Shown: positions 12,220-23,256 of the stretch, piece after piece
Layout of the letters: every line of letters begins with the position of its first letter
How positions within the stretch are numbered: position 1 is the stretch's first letter
NCBI RefSeq assembly: GCF_028554725.1
Contig: NC_071667.1
Span: forward strand, 16,661,501-16,725,500
DNA: 64,000 nucleotides
Direction: 5' to 3'
From: Zeugodacus cucurbitae
Taxonomy: Eukaryota; Arthropoda; Insecta; Diptera; Tephritidae
Made by a program: the position numbers and the translations under genes
Notes under the pieces: model-generated
Database searches by the model: none
Told to the model about the DNA's origin: nothing
What the model saw: the letters and a program-made list of their open reading frames with translations, nothing else

Positions 12220-13340
12220 TATCGGTATGGATGTAGGTCTGCGAGATTGCGAAAACTGAAGGTTAGATTACGAAAGCTTGGATGGAAACCTCTCTGGACT
12301 TCCTATCCAATATCGTTCGTTTGTTGGCAAAGATCTAGTTCTTCGAGTTTTCGAAAACTGAAGGTTAGTTGACGAAAGCTTGTCCGGAATCTCAAGTAAG
12401 TGATGCAGAAAGCCTTCTGGACTTCCTATCCATTGTCGTTCGCTGCTCATGGGTCTTCGAGTTTTCGAAATATGAAAGTCAGATGACAAAATCTTTTGTG
12501 GAATCTCAAGTTAGTAATGCATAATGCTCTTCGGATTTCGTATTCATTACAACGCACAGGTTTTGGAAGGCATCTAAATCTTCGAGATTTCGAAATCTGA
12601 AGCTTGAGTGAAAAAAGCTTGTGTGGAAAGCTTTATGGGTCTTCGAGCTCTCGAAATCTGAAGGTTAGTTGACGAAAGCTTGTCCGGAATCTCAAGTAAG
12701 TGATGCAGAAAGCCTTCTGGACTTCCTATCCATTGTCGTTCGCTGCTCTGGGTCTTCGAGTTTTCGAAATATGAAAGTCAGATGACAAAATCTTTTGTGG
12801 AATCTCAAGTTAGTAATGCATAATGCTCTTCGGATTTCGTATTCATTACAACGCACAGGTTTTGGAAGGCATCTAAATCTTCGAGATTTCGAAATCTGAA
12901 GCTTGAGTGACAAAAGCTTGTGTGGAAAGCTTTATGGGTCTTCGAGCTCTCGAAATCTGAAGGTTAGTTGACGAAAGCTTGTCCGGAATCTCAAGTAAGT
13001 GATGCAGAAAGCCTTCTGGACTTCCTATCCATTGTCGTTCGCTGCTCTGGGTCTTCGAGTTTTCGAAATATGAAAGTCAGATGACGAAAGCTTTTGTGGA
13101 ATCTCAAGTTAGTAATGCCGAATGCTCTTCCGATTTCGTATACATTATAACGCACAGGTTTTGGCAGGCATCTAAATCTTCGAGATTTCGAAATCTGAAG
13201 GTTGGATTACGAAAGAATCTGCGGAAAGCTTTATGGTTCTTCAAGATCTCGAGATGTGAAGGTTGAAAGACAAAAGCTTTCGCGGAATTTCAAGTTAGTA
13301 ATACAGAAAGCTTCCTGGATTTCGCCAAATATCGAAATTT
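12220..13340. repeat. Satellite-like array with a 300-bp higher-order unit
   Basis: The core word TCTTCGAG starts at 12340, 12454, 12579, 12640, 12753, 12878, 12939, 13052 and 13177, with a variant TCTTCAAG at 13238. The spacings are 114, 125, 61, 113, 125, 61, 113, 125, 61. Three related monomers (about 113, 125 and a shortened 61 bp) therefore form one 299-300 bp higher-order unit repeated three times. Partial, more diverged monomers flank the array. Monomers share TTTCGAAATCTGAAGGTTAG and GACGAAAGCTT words. Short ORFs across the array on both strands are artefacts of periodicity. Confidence 0.9.
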
Positions 13341-15234
13341 AAAGCTTTGATGGCTAACTCATGCACGGAATCTGAAGACAATTATGTAAAAAGTTACTAA
13401 TGTCTTATCTTTTAAAGAAAACTTTCAATATAACCAGCAGGCTAACGAACGTACGGAACACTAAACGAATTCTTATGTCACAGACCGAAAAACTTTAAAG
13501 TAAAACAACAATTTCAAGTAATAACAAAGTCTTGCAAATCAATGTACAAAAATCGGTGTTTTATGTCCCTCGAGCCTTGGCAGTATGCAACTTGCAACAA
13601 AAAGTTTACACTGTACTCAAGTAAAGAATGCGAAACACAAAGGAGAGGAAGCAAATAATGGACAAGAACGCAGGGAGAAGACCCAGAAGAATAAAAGGAA
13701 ACTGAAAGAGTAAAAACTACGGTTGAGCAGACAGTGAAGATTTCTTGAAAGATGCCACAGGCTCATGCATATACACACATACATACATATATGTAAGCTT
13801 GTATGCAACGAGATGTGCGCACATATGAGACACTATCGGTCTAAATATGTGTGTGTGTTCATTGTTGGACAGATAGACAGACAGACAGAAGTTCACCTTG
13901 AACTCGTTGTTGAACTTGTATGCCCGCTGACGCACCACGCAGAAGGCCAACTATAAGGCTTAGCCAACCGAGTGTGAACGTCTTTATGGCCATTAAGTAC
14001 ACACACACATACTCATACATATGAAACATATGTACTTTACTAAGTGCCGTATTTATTTTGTGGCTGCTTCTTCATTTACTATGTTTGTTGTTGTTATTGT
14101 TTTTTTGTTTGACTGTTGCTCATAATTCGCCCTGCTGCTCACAATGTGACGTTGCGACAATAAAAGTGGGTGCCACTAAAAGGCATGTTTACATATATAT
14201 GCATGCAAGTGTGTATGTGTGTGTTCATTGCAACATCTGTATTTCCGCTGCACACCTATACACTCACGCATACATACACACGTATTTACACAAGTTGTAC
14301 ATTTTGTTGTACGTGCTGTGCGTGAATTTTGCGAATTCATCTCCTTGCGCTTTAAATCTTGCAGGTTTTAGTTTTTTTTTTTTTTCCACTTTCTGGTTGC
14401 TATTTAATGGATATAAGAGTATGTACCTCACTCGGCAGCAAGTGGCATGCGGCAGCGTGCAGTAAGGGCTATATAGCAGGTTGTGCCACTTTTGGGCTGT
14501 CTCTCACTGCAACAACCATAACAACAACACACAGGCAGTGTCGTGTGCTCACAGCAGTTGAAACCGCAATCACAACCACAGCCACAACCATTGCCAACAG
14601 CTAAGGGCATTGGCAATGGCACTGGCTTGGGCAACGGAACTGGCATGGCACGGCATGGCAAGGCATTGCATTGACTTTTGTTGCATGCTGGCCATAAATT
14701 TATGCAATGTGCTATGCGCTGAGGGATTTACATTACTACAAATACACACACTTACCTTCGTGTATATATATATATATATGTATGAAAGTATATATGTGCA
14801 TTTTTTGTTCCCCTCATTTTCGCTTGCCTTTTGCATAGTTGCTCTTTTTGCGGGAATTTTGCGCGCTCAGAGAGAGAACATTTTAAATGCATTTCGCGTT
14901 AATATTAAGTGAAACTGTTTGTGAGTATTATAAAAATTAGTTTTAGCATTTTAAAACTGTAAGTGAAATTAATTCCTTCAGTTAATTTGCATAATTTTGT
15001 GTATTTATGAACTAAATGGTTTTCTTTAAACGGAATATTAAAAAATATAGAATAGATATGAATATCTCAACTTGCTTCAGAAACTGCTAATTCTGCTATA
15101 ATAGTGAATAATTTTTTGACTGTAAATTTATATTTAGGTACAACATTCTAGAACACTGAGACGTGCCACTGTGAGAAAATTCGATCAAACTTGATAAAAA
15201 TTGTTTCGATTACATTATAGAAATTAAAGACTTC
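13341..15234. other. Intergenic region rich in microsatellites
   Basis: Contains CAGACAGACAGAC near 13870, several CATACATA/TATG runs (13776, 14000, 14200-14290), a T14-like tract near 14370 and an (AT)n run near 14762. Around 14560-14680 a GC-richer low-complexity block (CAACCA, GGCATGGCA) gives overlapping chance ORFs on both strands. No gene is supported. Confidence 0.45.
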
Positions 15235-15601
15235 TAGCCTTTTCACACAGCCAAATTAATTGTCCAATTAAAATTTTGATTGAGAAACCAGTTTTTGCCA
15301 TTCACACTGCCGGCTACTCGATAATCGATCAGCTGTTATACATTTTTGTTTTTTATAAGGAGTTGATAAGTTTCATCAGCAAATTAATATTTTTTATTTA
15401 TTTCCAGACAAAGAATGTATATATAATTACAAATACGGTCTTTGTCGCAAAATTGCACTTCATTTTCAAGTCAATTAAAATTCAATCAAAAATTAATGTA
15501 GAAAATGTATTTTTATTATGTATGGTAAACCGATCCTAATCAGCATTTTAATTGAGCAGAGGCCGGTTAATTGATCATTTAGCTCCAGTGTGAAAAGGCT
15601 A
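15235..15601 (+). mobile_element. TA-flanked MITE, family A, copy 1 (complete)
   Basis: A 367-bp element begins TAGCCTTTTCACAC and ends GTGTGAAAAGGCTA, a perfect 14-bp inverted repeat that includes the TA target dinucleotide. Internal landmarks are TTGATTGAGAAACCAGTTT, GCCGGCTACTCGATAATCG and ATCAGCTGTTATACA. TA duplication and short TIRs fit a Tc1/mariner-mobilised MITE (inference). The ORF at 15276-15539 inside it is not conserved in the other copies and is not a gene. Confidence 0.85.
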
Positions 15602-15869
15602 TAAGAGACCTTGTTCGAATGATAAGAAACGATTAGTGTGATCCGAACCCGAATAAATTCCTAAAGTCCTATCTTTACTATATAGGTACACAGAATGCAA
15701 TATTTTTTCTTGACAAAAAAAAGAGCTTAGTTCCAAAAAAGTCTTTCTCTCTCTCATGAACATTTTTTGTAGTCTCTTTAACTCCAAAGTAGCCGTGGGT
15801 AAGCGCCTAGATTATAAAAGTTCAATGATCTTTTATACGCTTATATAAATCCTCAGTGTCTGGCGTGTC

Positions 15870-16475
15870 AGGCACCAGCATCAACAGCAATTATAATGTC
15901 AGCCTTGAAATCCAACGCAGAATCACTCTTGCCAACAGGTGCTACTATAGACTGAATAGGCAATTAAAAAAGAAAGTCCTATCTCGACGAACAAAAACTA
16001 AACTATACAAGTCCCCCATCATTCGCGTCCTACTTTATGGTGCAGATGCGTGGACGATGTCAATATCCGATGAGACGGTACTAGGAGTTTTCTAGAGAAA
16101 GATTTTACGGAAGATTTATGGTCCCTTAAACATTGGCAACGGCGAATACCGCAGAAGATGGAATGATGAGCTGTATGTGTTATTCGACGACATAGACATA
16201 ATCCAATGAATAAAAAGACAGCGGTTACACTGGCTAGGTCATGTTGTTCGAAGTGCTCCAGCTCTGAAAGTGTTCGATTCAGTACCCGCTGGTGGAAGTC
16301 GAGGAAGAGGAACATCTCCACTCCGATGGAAGGACCTGGTGGAAAAGGACCTTTCTTCTCTTGGTATTACCAATTGGCGCCAAACTGCCAAAAGGAGAGA
16401 AACGTGGCTCGGTGTTGTGGACTCGGCTATAACCGCGTAAGCGGTGTCTACGCCAGTCAAGAAGAAGAAGAAGTG
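15870..16475 (+). mobile_element. RTE-like retrotransposon copy a, 5'-truncated
   Basis: This is the 3' end of the family also found complete at 35630-38895. It starts within the post-catalytic part of the reverse transcriptase (VSLEIQRRITLANRCYY) and runs through the C-terminal WLGHVV and GGSRGRG motifs. It contains an in-frame TAG at 16093-16095 shared with two other copies, and a further TGA near 16207. The 3' end has the hairpin ACCGCGTAAGCGGT near 16432, GTCTACGCCAGTC, then an (AAG)n tail at about 16459-16475. 5' truncation is typical of target-primed reverse transcription (known). Dead copy. Confidence 0.9.
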
Positions 16476-17353
16476 TTTCACTACCACTACTACTATAATG
16501 ACAGCAAATTTAGCTCTCTCATGACTGTGGCCACATGTGACTGACTGAAGTGCTTATAATGAACACTCATTTCATATTCGATATTCCAACAGATTTGCTC
16601 GATGGTTTATTATTTTTTGCTAAAGGCTATCATAAGTTCATCAGTCGTATTTATTGGATCTTAAGATATCAAAAGTCTCTTTGTCACCTACCTAAGGTAT
16701 ATACAAAGTGAGATTTCGACAGTTTTTTTTTTTCGCTAATTAGGCAATTTTATTGCGTTGATATTATTTTTTAAAAGCTCATTATCATCCAGTTTAAAAA
16801 CCCTTCCATAATAGATTGATGACTTTAATAATTATATTGTTAATATACTTAAGTATATATGTATATTACTTCTTCATTAATAGCCACACGCAATTTCAAA
16901 TCCATTTATTAAGTTCTCACCAAAAAAGAAAAAAACAATTTTCTATTCCCAAGTATTCTACATCAATTTCACAATTCAACGCTTAAAGCTCTTGAAATCC
17001 CCAATCGGTTTGCTTAATTAATCACCTTCAGTGCTCAATTCAATTAAGCAACTCAAAATTAAATGAAGTGCGCGCAGACACCATCGCATACAGAGATACT
17101 ACGGGGCAGTTTTAAATAGCCGTTAGGTAAATATGTAAGCTTACACCTATATATGTATTGGTTTAATCTACTCTTCTGCCGTTCATATCATTGATTGCTG
17201 TCTGAGGCACAGCGTTGTAATTGAGTTATGTGGGCGCATTGCGGACTTCAAATGTATGACGAGCAGAATAATTAAAAAAATATACGTAAATTAAAAAATA
17301 TAAATTAATACGGAAGCTTATTGCAAGTTGAGCTTTTTTGAACTTTCACAATT
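16476..17353. other. Region downstream of the esterase gene
   Basis: AT-rich, no exon recognised. It includes the presumed 3'UTR of the minus-strand esterase just below 17354; no canonical AATAAA was found in the first 60 nt on that strand. Confidence 0.4.
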
Positions 17354-20300
17354 TCAATTTTTGTTATCATCTAAATGAAACAAGCGTTTCCACATCTCGT
17401 AGGTGTCTTTGGCGAAAATATAGCCCGGTTGGTACTCCAATGAACGGTATATTTTTGTATATCCTGCAGGATAAGTTGGTAGCTTGCTAAAAAGTGATGA
17501 ACTAGATGTGTAAGAGAAAAATGCATTAAATATGTGAAAGCGACTATTGAAAGCTCACACTACAACTCTAAAGCTCACCCAGATTTTACAAAGTCATATA
17601 TGAATTTTGTATACAGTCGAATCATAGATGCATTGCTGGATTCGTTGCGGTTAAATTTACTAGCGTTTATTTCAAATAAATACATTAAATCGTCCATGTG
17701 CTCCACGCGTGCTGAAATTAATTTAATTAAGATTAAATGAAGACAATTGAGATAAAGCAGTAAAGAATAAAGAAGGAATATACATACATTTACACGTATA
17801 AGGAATATAATAGTTCTCATAAAACACTACCGTTATAGCTAAACATCCTGAGAACGTGAACAATTTCTGACCCTATTAGGTATAAGTAAAGCAGATTCAT
17901 GATGATTGAATAACGATTAACGACTTGGGAACCAGAGGACTCCTTGAGAGCACAGGTGGGAGAGTCCCATCGAAGACTGTATGCAAGAATCCCTAAAAAT
18001 CAGTTATCATATAGAATCTCTAGGAACCTTAATCTCTAAAAACCAGGTCTCCTGGAATCGCTAGAATCCAGAATCTCTAAAAACCAGGTCTCTTATAATC
18101 GCTAGGAGCCAGAATCTCTAAAACCCAGATCTCCTATAATCACTAGGGACCAGAATCTCTAAAAAAAACAGGTCTCCTAGAACCGTTAGGAGCCAGAATC
18201 GCTAAACACCAGGTCTCCTAGACTCACTAGGATCCAAAATCTCTAAAATCTAGGTCTTCAAGACTTTCTTGGAACCAGAATCTCTAAAAACGAGGTCTCC
18301 TAGAATCGCTAGGAACAAGAATCTGTAAAAACCAGGTCTCCTAGATTTACTAGAAAAAAAATCTCTAAAAACCCGGTCTCCTATAATTTTTAATAGCCAG
18401 AGGAAGCGGAATCTCTAATAACAAGTTCTCATATTATAGAAAAAAAAACTTTCTGGATTTTCTTAAACTCTAACTAAATATATGATTTGTTCAATGGAAA
18501 CTAGAGTTGATTCTTCTTCTTCTTCTTAACTGGCGTAGAAACCGCTTACGCGGTTATAGCCGAGTCCGCAACAGTGCGCCACGCATCTCTCCTTTTGGCG
18601 GTTTGGCGCCAATTGGTATTACCAAGTGAAGACAGGTCTTTCTCCACCAGGTCCTTCCACCGGAGTGGAGGTCTCCCTCTTCCTCGGCTTCCACCAGCGG
18701 GTACTGCATCGAAAACTTTCAGAGCTGGGGCACTTTCATCCATTCGAACAACATGACCCAGTCAGCGTAGCCGCTGTCTTTTTATTCGCTGGACTATGTC
18801 TATGTTGTCGAACAACACATACAGCTCATCATTCCATCTTCTGCGGTATTCGCCGTTGCCAATGTTTAAGGGACTGTAAATCTTCCGCAAAACCTTTCTC
18901 TAGAAAACTCCTAGTGCCGTCTCATCGGATGTTGACACCGTCCACGCTTCTGCACCATAAAGTAGGACGGGAATGATGAGGGACTTGTAGAGTTTAGTTT
19001 TTGTTCGTCGAGAGAGGACTTTACTTTTCAATTGCCTACTCAGTCCATAGTAGCACCTTTTGGCAAGAGTGATTCTGCGTTGGATTTCAAGGCTGACATT
19101 ATTATCGGTGTTAATGTTGGTACCTAGGTATACGAAATTATCTACAACTTCAAAGTTATGACTGTCAACAGTGACGTGGGAGCCAAGACGCGAATGCGCT
19201 GACTGTTTGTTTGATGACAGAAGATATTTCGTCTTGTCCTCGTTCACCACCAGACCCATTCGCTTCGCTTCCTTATCCAGGCGGGAAAAAGCAGAACTAA
19301 CGGCGCGGGTGTTGTTTCCGATGATATCAATATCATCGGCGTACGCCAGGAGCTGTACACTCTTGTAGAAGATTGTACCTTCTCTATTTAGCTCTGCAGC
19401 TCTTATAATTTTTTCCAGAATCAGGTTAAAGAAGTCGCACGATAGTGAGTCACCTTGTCTGAAACCTCGTTTGGTATCGAACGGCTCGGAGAGGTCCTTC
19501 CCGATCCTGACGGAGCTTTTGGTGTTGCTCAACGTCAACTTACACAGCCGTATTAGTTTTGCGGGGATACCAAATTCAGACATCGCGGCATAAAGGCAGT
19601 TCCTTTTCGTGCTGTCGAAAGCAGCTTTAAAGTCGACAAATAGATGGTGTGTGTCGATCCTTTTTTCACGGGTCTTCTCCAAGATTTGGCGCATGGTGAA
19701 TATCTGGTCAGTTGTTGATTTTCCAGGTCTAAAGCCACACTGATAAGGTCCAATCAGTTTGTTGACGGTGGGCTTTAGTCTTTCACACAGTACGCTCGAT
19801 AGAACCTTATAAGCGATGTTAAGGAGGCTTATCCCACGATAGTTGGCGCAGATTGTGGGGTCTCCCTTTTTGTGGATTGGGCGGAGTACACTGAGATTCC
19901 AATCGTCGGGCATGCTTTCTTCCGACCATATTTCGTAAAGAAGCTGATGCATGCACCTTATCAGCTCTTCGCCGCCGTATTTGAATAGCTCGGCCGGCAA
20001 TCCATCGGCCCCCGCCGCCTTGTTGTTCTTCAAGCGGGTAATTGCTATTCTTATTTCTTCACGGTCGGGCAATGGAACATCTGTTCCATCGTCGTCGATT
20101 GGGGAATCGGGTTCGCCATCTCCTGGTGTTGTACTTTCACTGCCATTCAGCAGGCTGGAGAAGTGTTCCCTCCACAAACACAGTATACTCTGGTCATCAA
20201 CCACTAGATCACCACTGGGGGTCCTACAGGAGTGTGCTCCGGTCTTGAAACCTTCAGTTAGTCGCCGGATCTTTTCGTAAAATTTTCGAGCATTACCCCT

Positions 20301-23256
20301 GTCGGCCAGCTTGTCAAGCTCTTCATACTCACGCATTTCTGCCTCTTTCTTTCTTTTTCTGCAAATGCGTCTCGCTTCCCTCTTCAGCTCTCGGTATCTT
20401 TCCCATCCCGCTCGTGTTGCGGTCGACAATCCTGCGAGACGACAATCCTCATCATACCAGCTGTTTTTTTGGCTTTTCCGAAAGCCAATGGTTTCGGTTG
20501 CAGCTGTACGTAAGGAGTTTGATATGCCGTCCCACAGCTCCCTTATACCGAGATGCTGATGAGTGCTCTCAGAGAGCAGGAGTGCAAGTCGAGTAGAAAA
20601 TCGTTCGGCTGTCGGTTGTGATTGCAGCTTCTCGATGTCGAACCTTCCTTGTGTTTGTTGACGTGTGCGCTTTTCTACACAGAGGCGGGTGCGTATCTTA
20701 GCTGCTACAAGATAGTGGTCCGAGTCGATGTTGGGACCACGAAGCGTACGCACATCAAAAACACTGGAGACATGTCATCCATCTATCACAACATGATCGA
20801 TCTGGTTGCGAGTGATTCGATCCGGGGACAGCCAAGTAGCTTGATGGATTTTCTTATGCTGGAATCTAGTGCTACAGATGACCATATTTCGGGCCCCGGC
20901 GAAGTCGATCAGCCTCAGACCGTTTGGTGATGTTTCGTCATGGAGGCTGAATTTTCCGACTGTTGTGCCAAAGACACCTTCTTTACCCACCCTAGCGTTG
21001 AAATCGCCAAGCACGATTTTGACATCGTGGCGGGGGCAGCGCTCATAGGTACGTTCTAGGCGCTCATAGAAGGTATCTTTGGTCACATCGTCCTTCTCTT
21101 CCGTCGGGGCGTGGGCGCAAATCAGCGATATGTTGAAGAACCTCGCTTTGATGCGGATTGTGGCTAGACGTTCATCCACCGGAGTGAATGCCAGGACTCG
21201 ACCACCACGAATCCCACACCGAATTTGCGCTCCTTTATATGGCCGCTGTAGTAGATGTCACAAGGACCCACCTTCTTCCGTCCTTGTCCCGTCCATCGCA
21301 TTTCTTGGATTGACGTTTGACGTTTGCCGTGGTCGTCATCAAAAGGGGGGTTTCTCATCCGAGGCCTGTGTTTCTTATTCACTGGTTATTCGTTTTTATG
21401 TGGTGGGTCCCAAGCCCTACGCACAACCGCATAAGCGGGATTCGCCTTCTCACTTTAGCTCGCTTCCAGACGGATGTCTGTTGGCTACCCAGAGAATACT
21501 TGGTCTAAAACCGGAAGTTGTGAGCTGCTTGAGCCACATGTAAAAGAATCGTTCCTGGCCACTCCCAAGTGAATGGCAGTCAGAAACTTTCCTCACTTAC
21601 GTGAACTTCTACATATGACTCCATCCATTGATTAGACTATTAAAAATCTCAATTATACGTACCCGGTCGTAGAGGATAATCCAGATTGCTAAACTCGCCT
21701 CTAAATTCAAAGCTATAGGGAAAGACTTTGGTATGCTTAGTAGCTAACTCGGTTAAATGTTGTGCACCAAAGCGTATAATCGCATCCGAAAAGAAGTCAC
21801 ACAAATGTGCCAAATTTGTAGAATCCAGTTCCACAAAATTCGGCAAATAAAACTTGCTCAAAAATTCGCTAATCACACTCAAATTGCCGTTATGTTCAGC
21901 GTACATAAATAACTCAGGCGCCAGTTTTTGTAAGTCTTCATTAAACCGCCGTTTCAATTCTGAATTTTTGAAAATATCCACCGCCGATTGACAAAATTCA
22001 CCACTTGTAAAACCAATAAGTATAGGTACTTTCGAAAATTCACCACGGTTTAGGCTATCAAATGGATTTTCAGTTAGAAAACGGTCTTGACCAAAATCGC
22101 GCTCTACAACCGGTAAATATATGTAAATCGGATTATCATTGCCAAAAGCAAACAGACTGCGCAGTGTTGCGGCAATTTCATTACCGTTAAATTTTTGTAA
22201 ACAATTTAATAACTCCAGCTCAGACGACACTTCGGTGCAATTAAGTACTCGCGCTTGTTTACGCAACAATTCCAATTGTGTATGCTGTGGCAACACTGTC
22301 TGCGGTGGCAATGAACCGCTCATTATAATCGCTTTGTGGAATAGGCCACGCGACATAGGCGAAACCAAATGTAAATTAACACTCAACGCACCGGCGCTAT
22401 AACCCATGAGTGTGATGTCTTCAGGGTTACCACCAAAATGTTTAATATATTTTTGTACCCAACGCATTGCATACACTTGGTCCTTGAAGCCGGCATTGCC
22501 GGGTATTTCACGTGTGCCGAGCTGCAAGAAACCGAGCGTACCCAGACGATAATTGAACGATACCAACACAATAGGTTTGGCGAGTAGATAAGCGGGGCTG
22601 ATGAACGTGCTCAGCGACGAGCCAATATACAAGCCACCGGGATGTATAAAAACAAGTACTGGCAATTTGGCTGTATCAGTGGTCTGGAAGGAAAAGAATT
22701 CATTACAGATTTTGATTGGAATTGAGTAAAACTTACGGTTGGCGTATAAATATTGAGTGTAAGGCAATCCTCTGAGGCATTCGTGGCATAAATGGACGGA
22801 CAATCGTGACCATCGTAACGCGCATCAATGTAGCTTGGTAATTCATGAAGTGGCTGGGGATCCTAGAAATTATTGTGAACGTCTGTTTTTTATGTAAATG
22901 TATAAAATTTTGAAGAAACAAGCTGTCAAATCACCTGTCAAAACAATTATCATTGTTTCCCAGCTAGATTTTTCTTCTAAAACCAGCTTTGGCTGTATAC
23001 TCACCTTGAATCTCAGCTCTTGAACAGGTGGCTTTACATACGGTATACCACGAAATGCATAGTAATCCGCATTGGTCCAACTTTTGTTATGCACCCCCGC
23101 AACGGTGATTTTACGCTGTTGTTGATCTTCGAATACGATTGTAACAGTTTCATCTATGTTCGCCGTTGAGAAACTCAACTTCACATTTATTAGACAATTG
23201 ATTAGCACGAAATAATAAATTATATTAAACAATGACTGCAATTTTATGGAAGTCAT
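17354..23256 (-). CDS. Secreted type-B carboxylesterase, five exons
   Basis: Hydrolyses carboxylic esters (COesterase family, alpha/beta hydrolase); the substrate cannot be told. Exons: 23256-23005, 22862-22737, 22683-21663, 17711-17579 and 17486-17354. All introns are GT-AG, phases agree, and the sum is 1665 nt (554 aa plus stop), the usual family length. The start is chosen because Met1 opens a signal peptide (hydrophobic to about residue 30). Then come AFRGIPYVKPP and SEDCLTLNIYTP; oxyanion loop HPGG (140-143, usually HGGG); nucleophile elbow GYSAG with Ser222; Glu355 in GFTSGEF; His471 in EHMDDL. Several Asn-X-Ser/Thr sites suit secretion. The last exon ends MWKRLFHLDDNKN. Intron 3 (3951 bp) holds a minisatellite and an RTE-like copy in sense orientation. 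It may be a digestive, detoxification or juvenile-hormone-esterase-like enzyme. No defect seen. Confidence 0.88.
17990..18430. repeat. Diverged minisatellite inside esterase intron 3
   Basis: About nine to ten copies of a unit near 45 bp, consensus roughly CCAGAATCTCTAAAAACC followed by AGGTCTCCTAGAATCGC and TAGGA. Each unit carries a small inverted repeat TCCTA...TAGGA. Copies have diverged by substitutions and small indels. It is intronic and non-coding. Confidence 0.85.
18513..21627 (-). mobile_element. RTE-like retrotransposon copy b, near full length, in esterase intron 3
   Basis: Read on the minus strand, the element begins near 21627 with the same 5' leader as the complete copy at 38895 and ends at 18513 with an (AAG)n tail, shown as TTCTTCTTCTTCTTCTT on the plus strand. 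A 6-bp TTGATT flanks both sides (18507-18512 and 21628-21633), a plausible short target duplication. The endonuclease region is damaged: relative to the intact copy, roughly 110-120 bp are missing near 21310, removing the first catalytic Asn block, and frameshifts separate the endonuclease pieces (21382-21164, 21179-20775) from the main ORF. It is not autonomous. Confidence 0.92.
18900..20753 (-). pseudogene. RTE-like reverse transcriptase ORF with premature stop (copy b)
   Basis: This 617-aa open frame covers the end of the endonuclease (NIDSDHYLVAAKI) and the whole reverse transcriptase: NYRGISLLNIAYKVL, CGFRPGKSTTDQIF, catalytic FVDFKAAFD, GFRQGDSLSCDF and the LLAYADDIDIIG box. Its catalytic residues look intact, but it lacks a proper N terminus. 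It ends with TAG at 18902-18900 where the complete copy has a Glu codon. The conserved C-terminal segment downstream (WLGHVV, GGSRGRGRPPLRW) remains readable at 18743-18546, so the stop removes a domain that has not otherwise decayed. Confidence 0.85.

Noticed and set aside
12187..13266. Series of 61-73 aa ORFs on both strands with similar sequences
   Set aside because: They look like a repeat protein but arise from the satellite period; they change frame between units and occur on both strands.
14058..14912. ORFs of 135, 100 and 88 aa on both strands
   Set aside because: They run through microsatellites and poly-T tracts, overlap on opposite strands and lack domains.
15276..15539. 87-aa plus-strand ORF
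   Set aside because: Lies wholly inside MITE copy 1 and is not open in the other family copies.
16019..16544. ORFs on both strands around 16.0-16.5 kb
   Set aside because: Shadows of the RTE-like C-terminal region; the same antisense frames recur in every copy.
17354..17486. Frameshift in the last esterase exon
   Set aside because: An early reading suggested a frame break near a run of A; rereading the bases (AAAAATATACCG) shows the frame is continuous from the acceptor at 17487.
17990..18430. Regularly spaced repeats considered as a CRISPR-like array
   Set aside because: The whole unit, including the would-be spacers, is repeated and diverged; eukaryotic intronic context; no cas genes.
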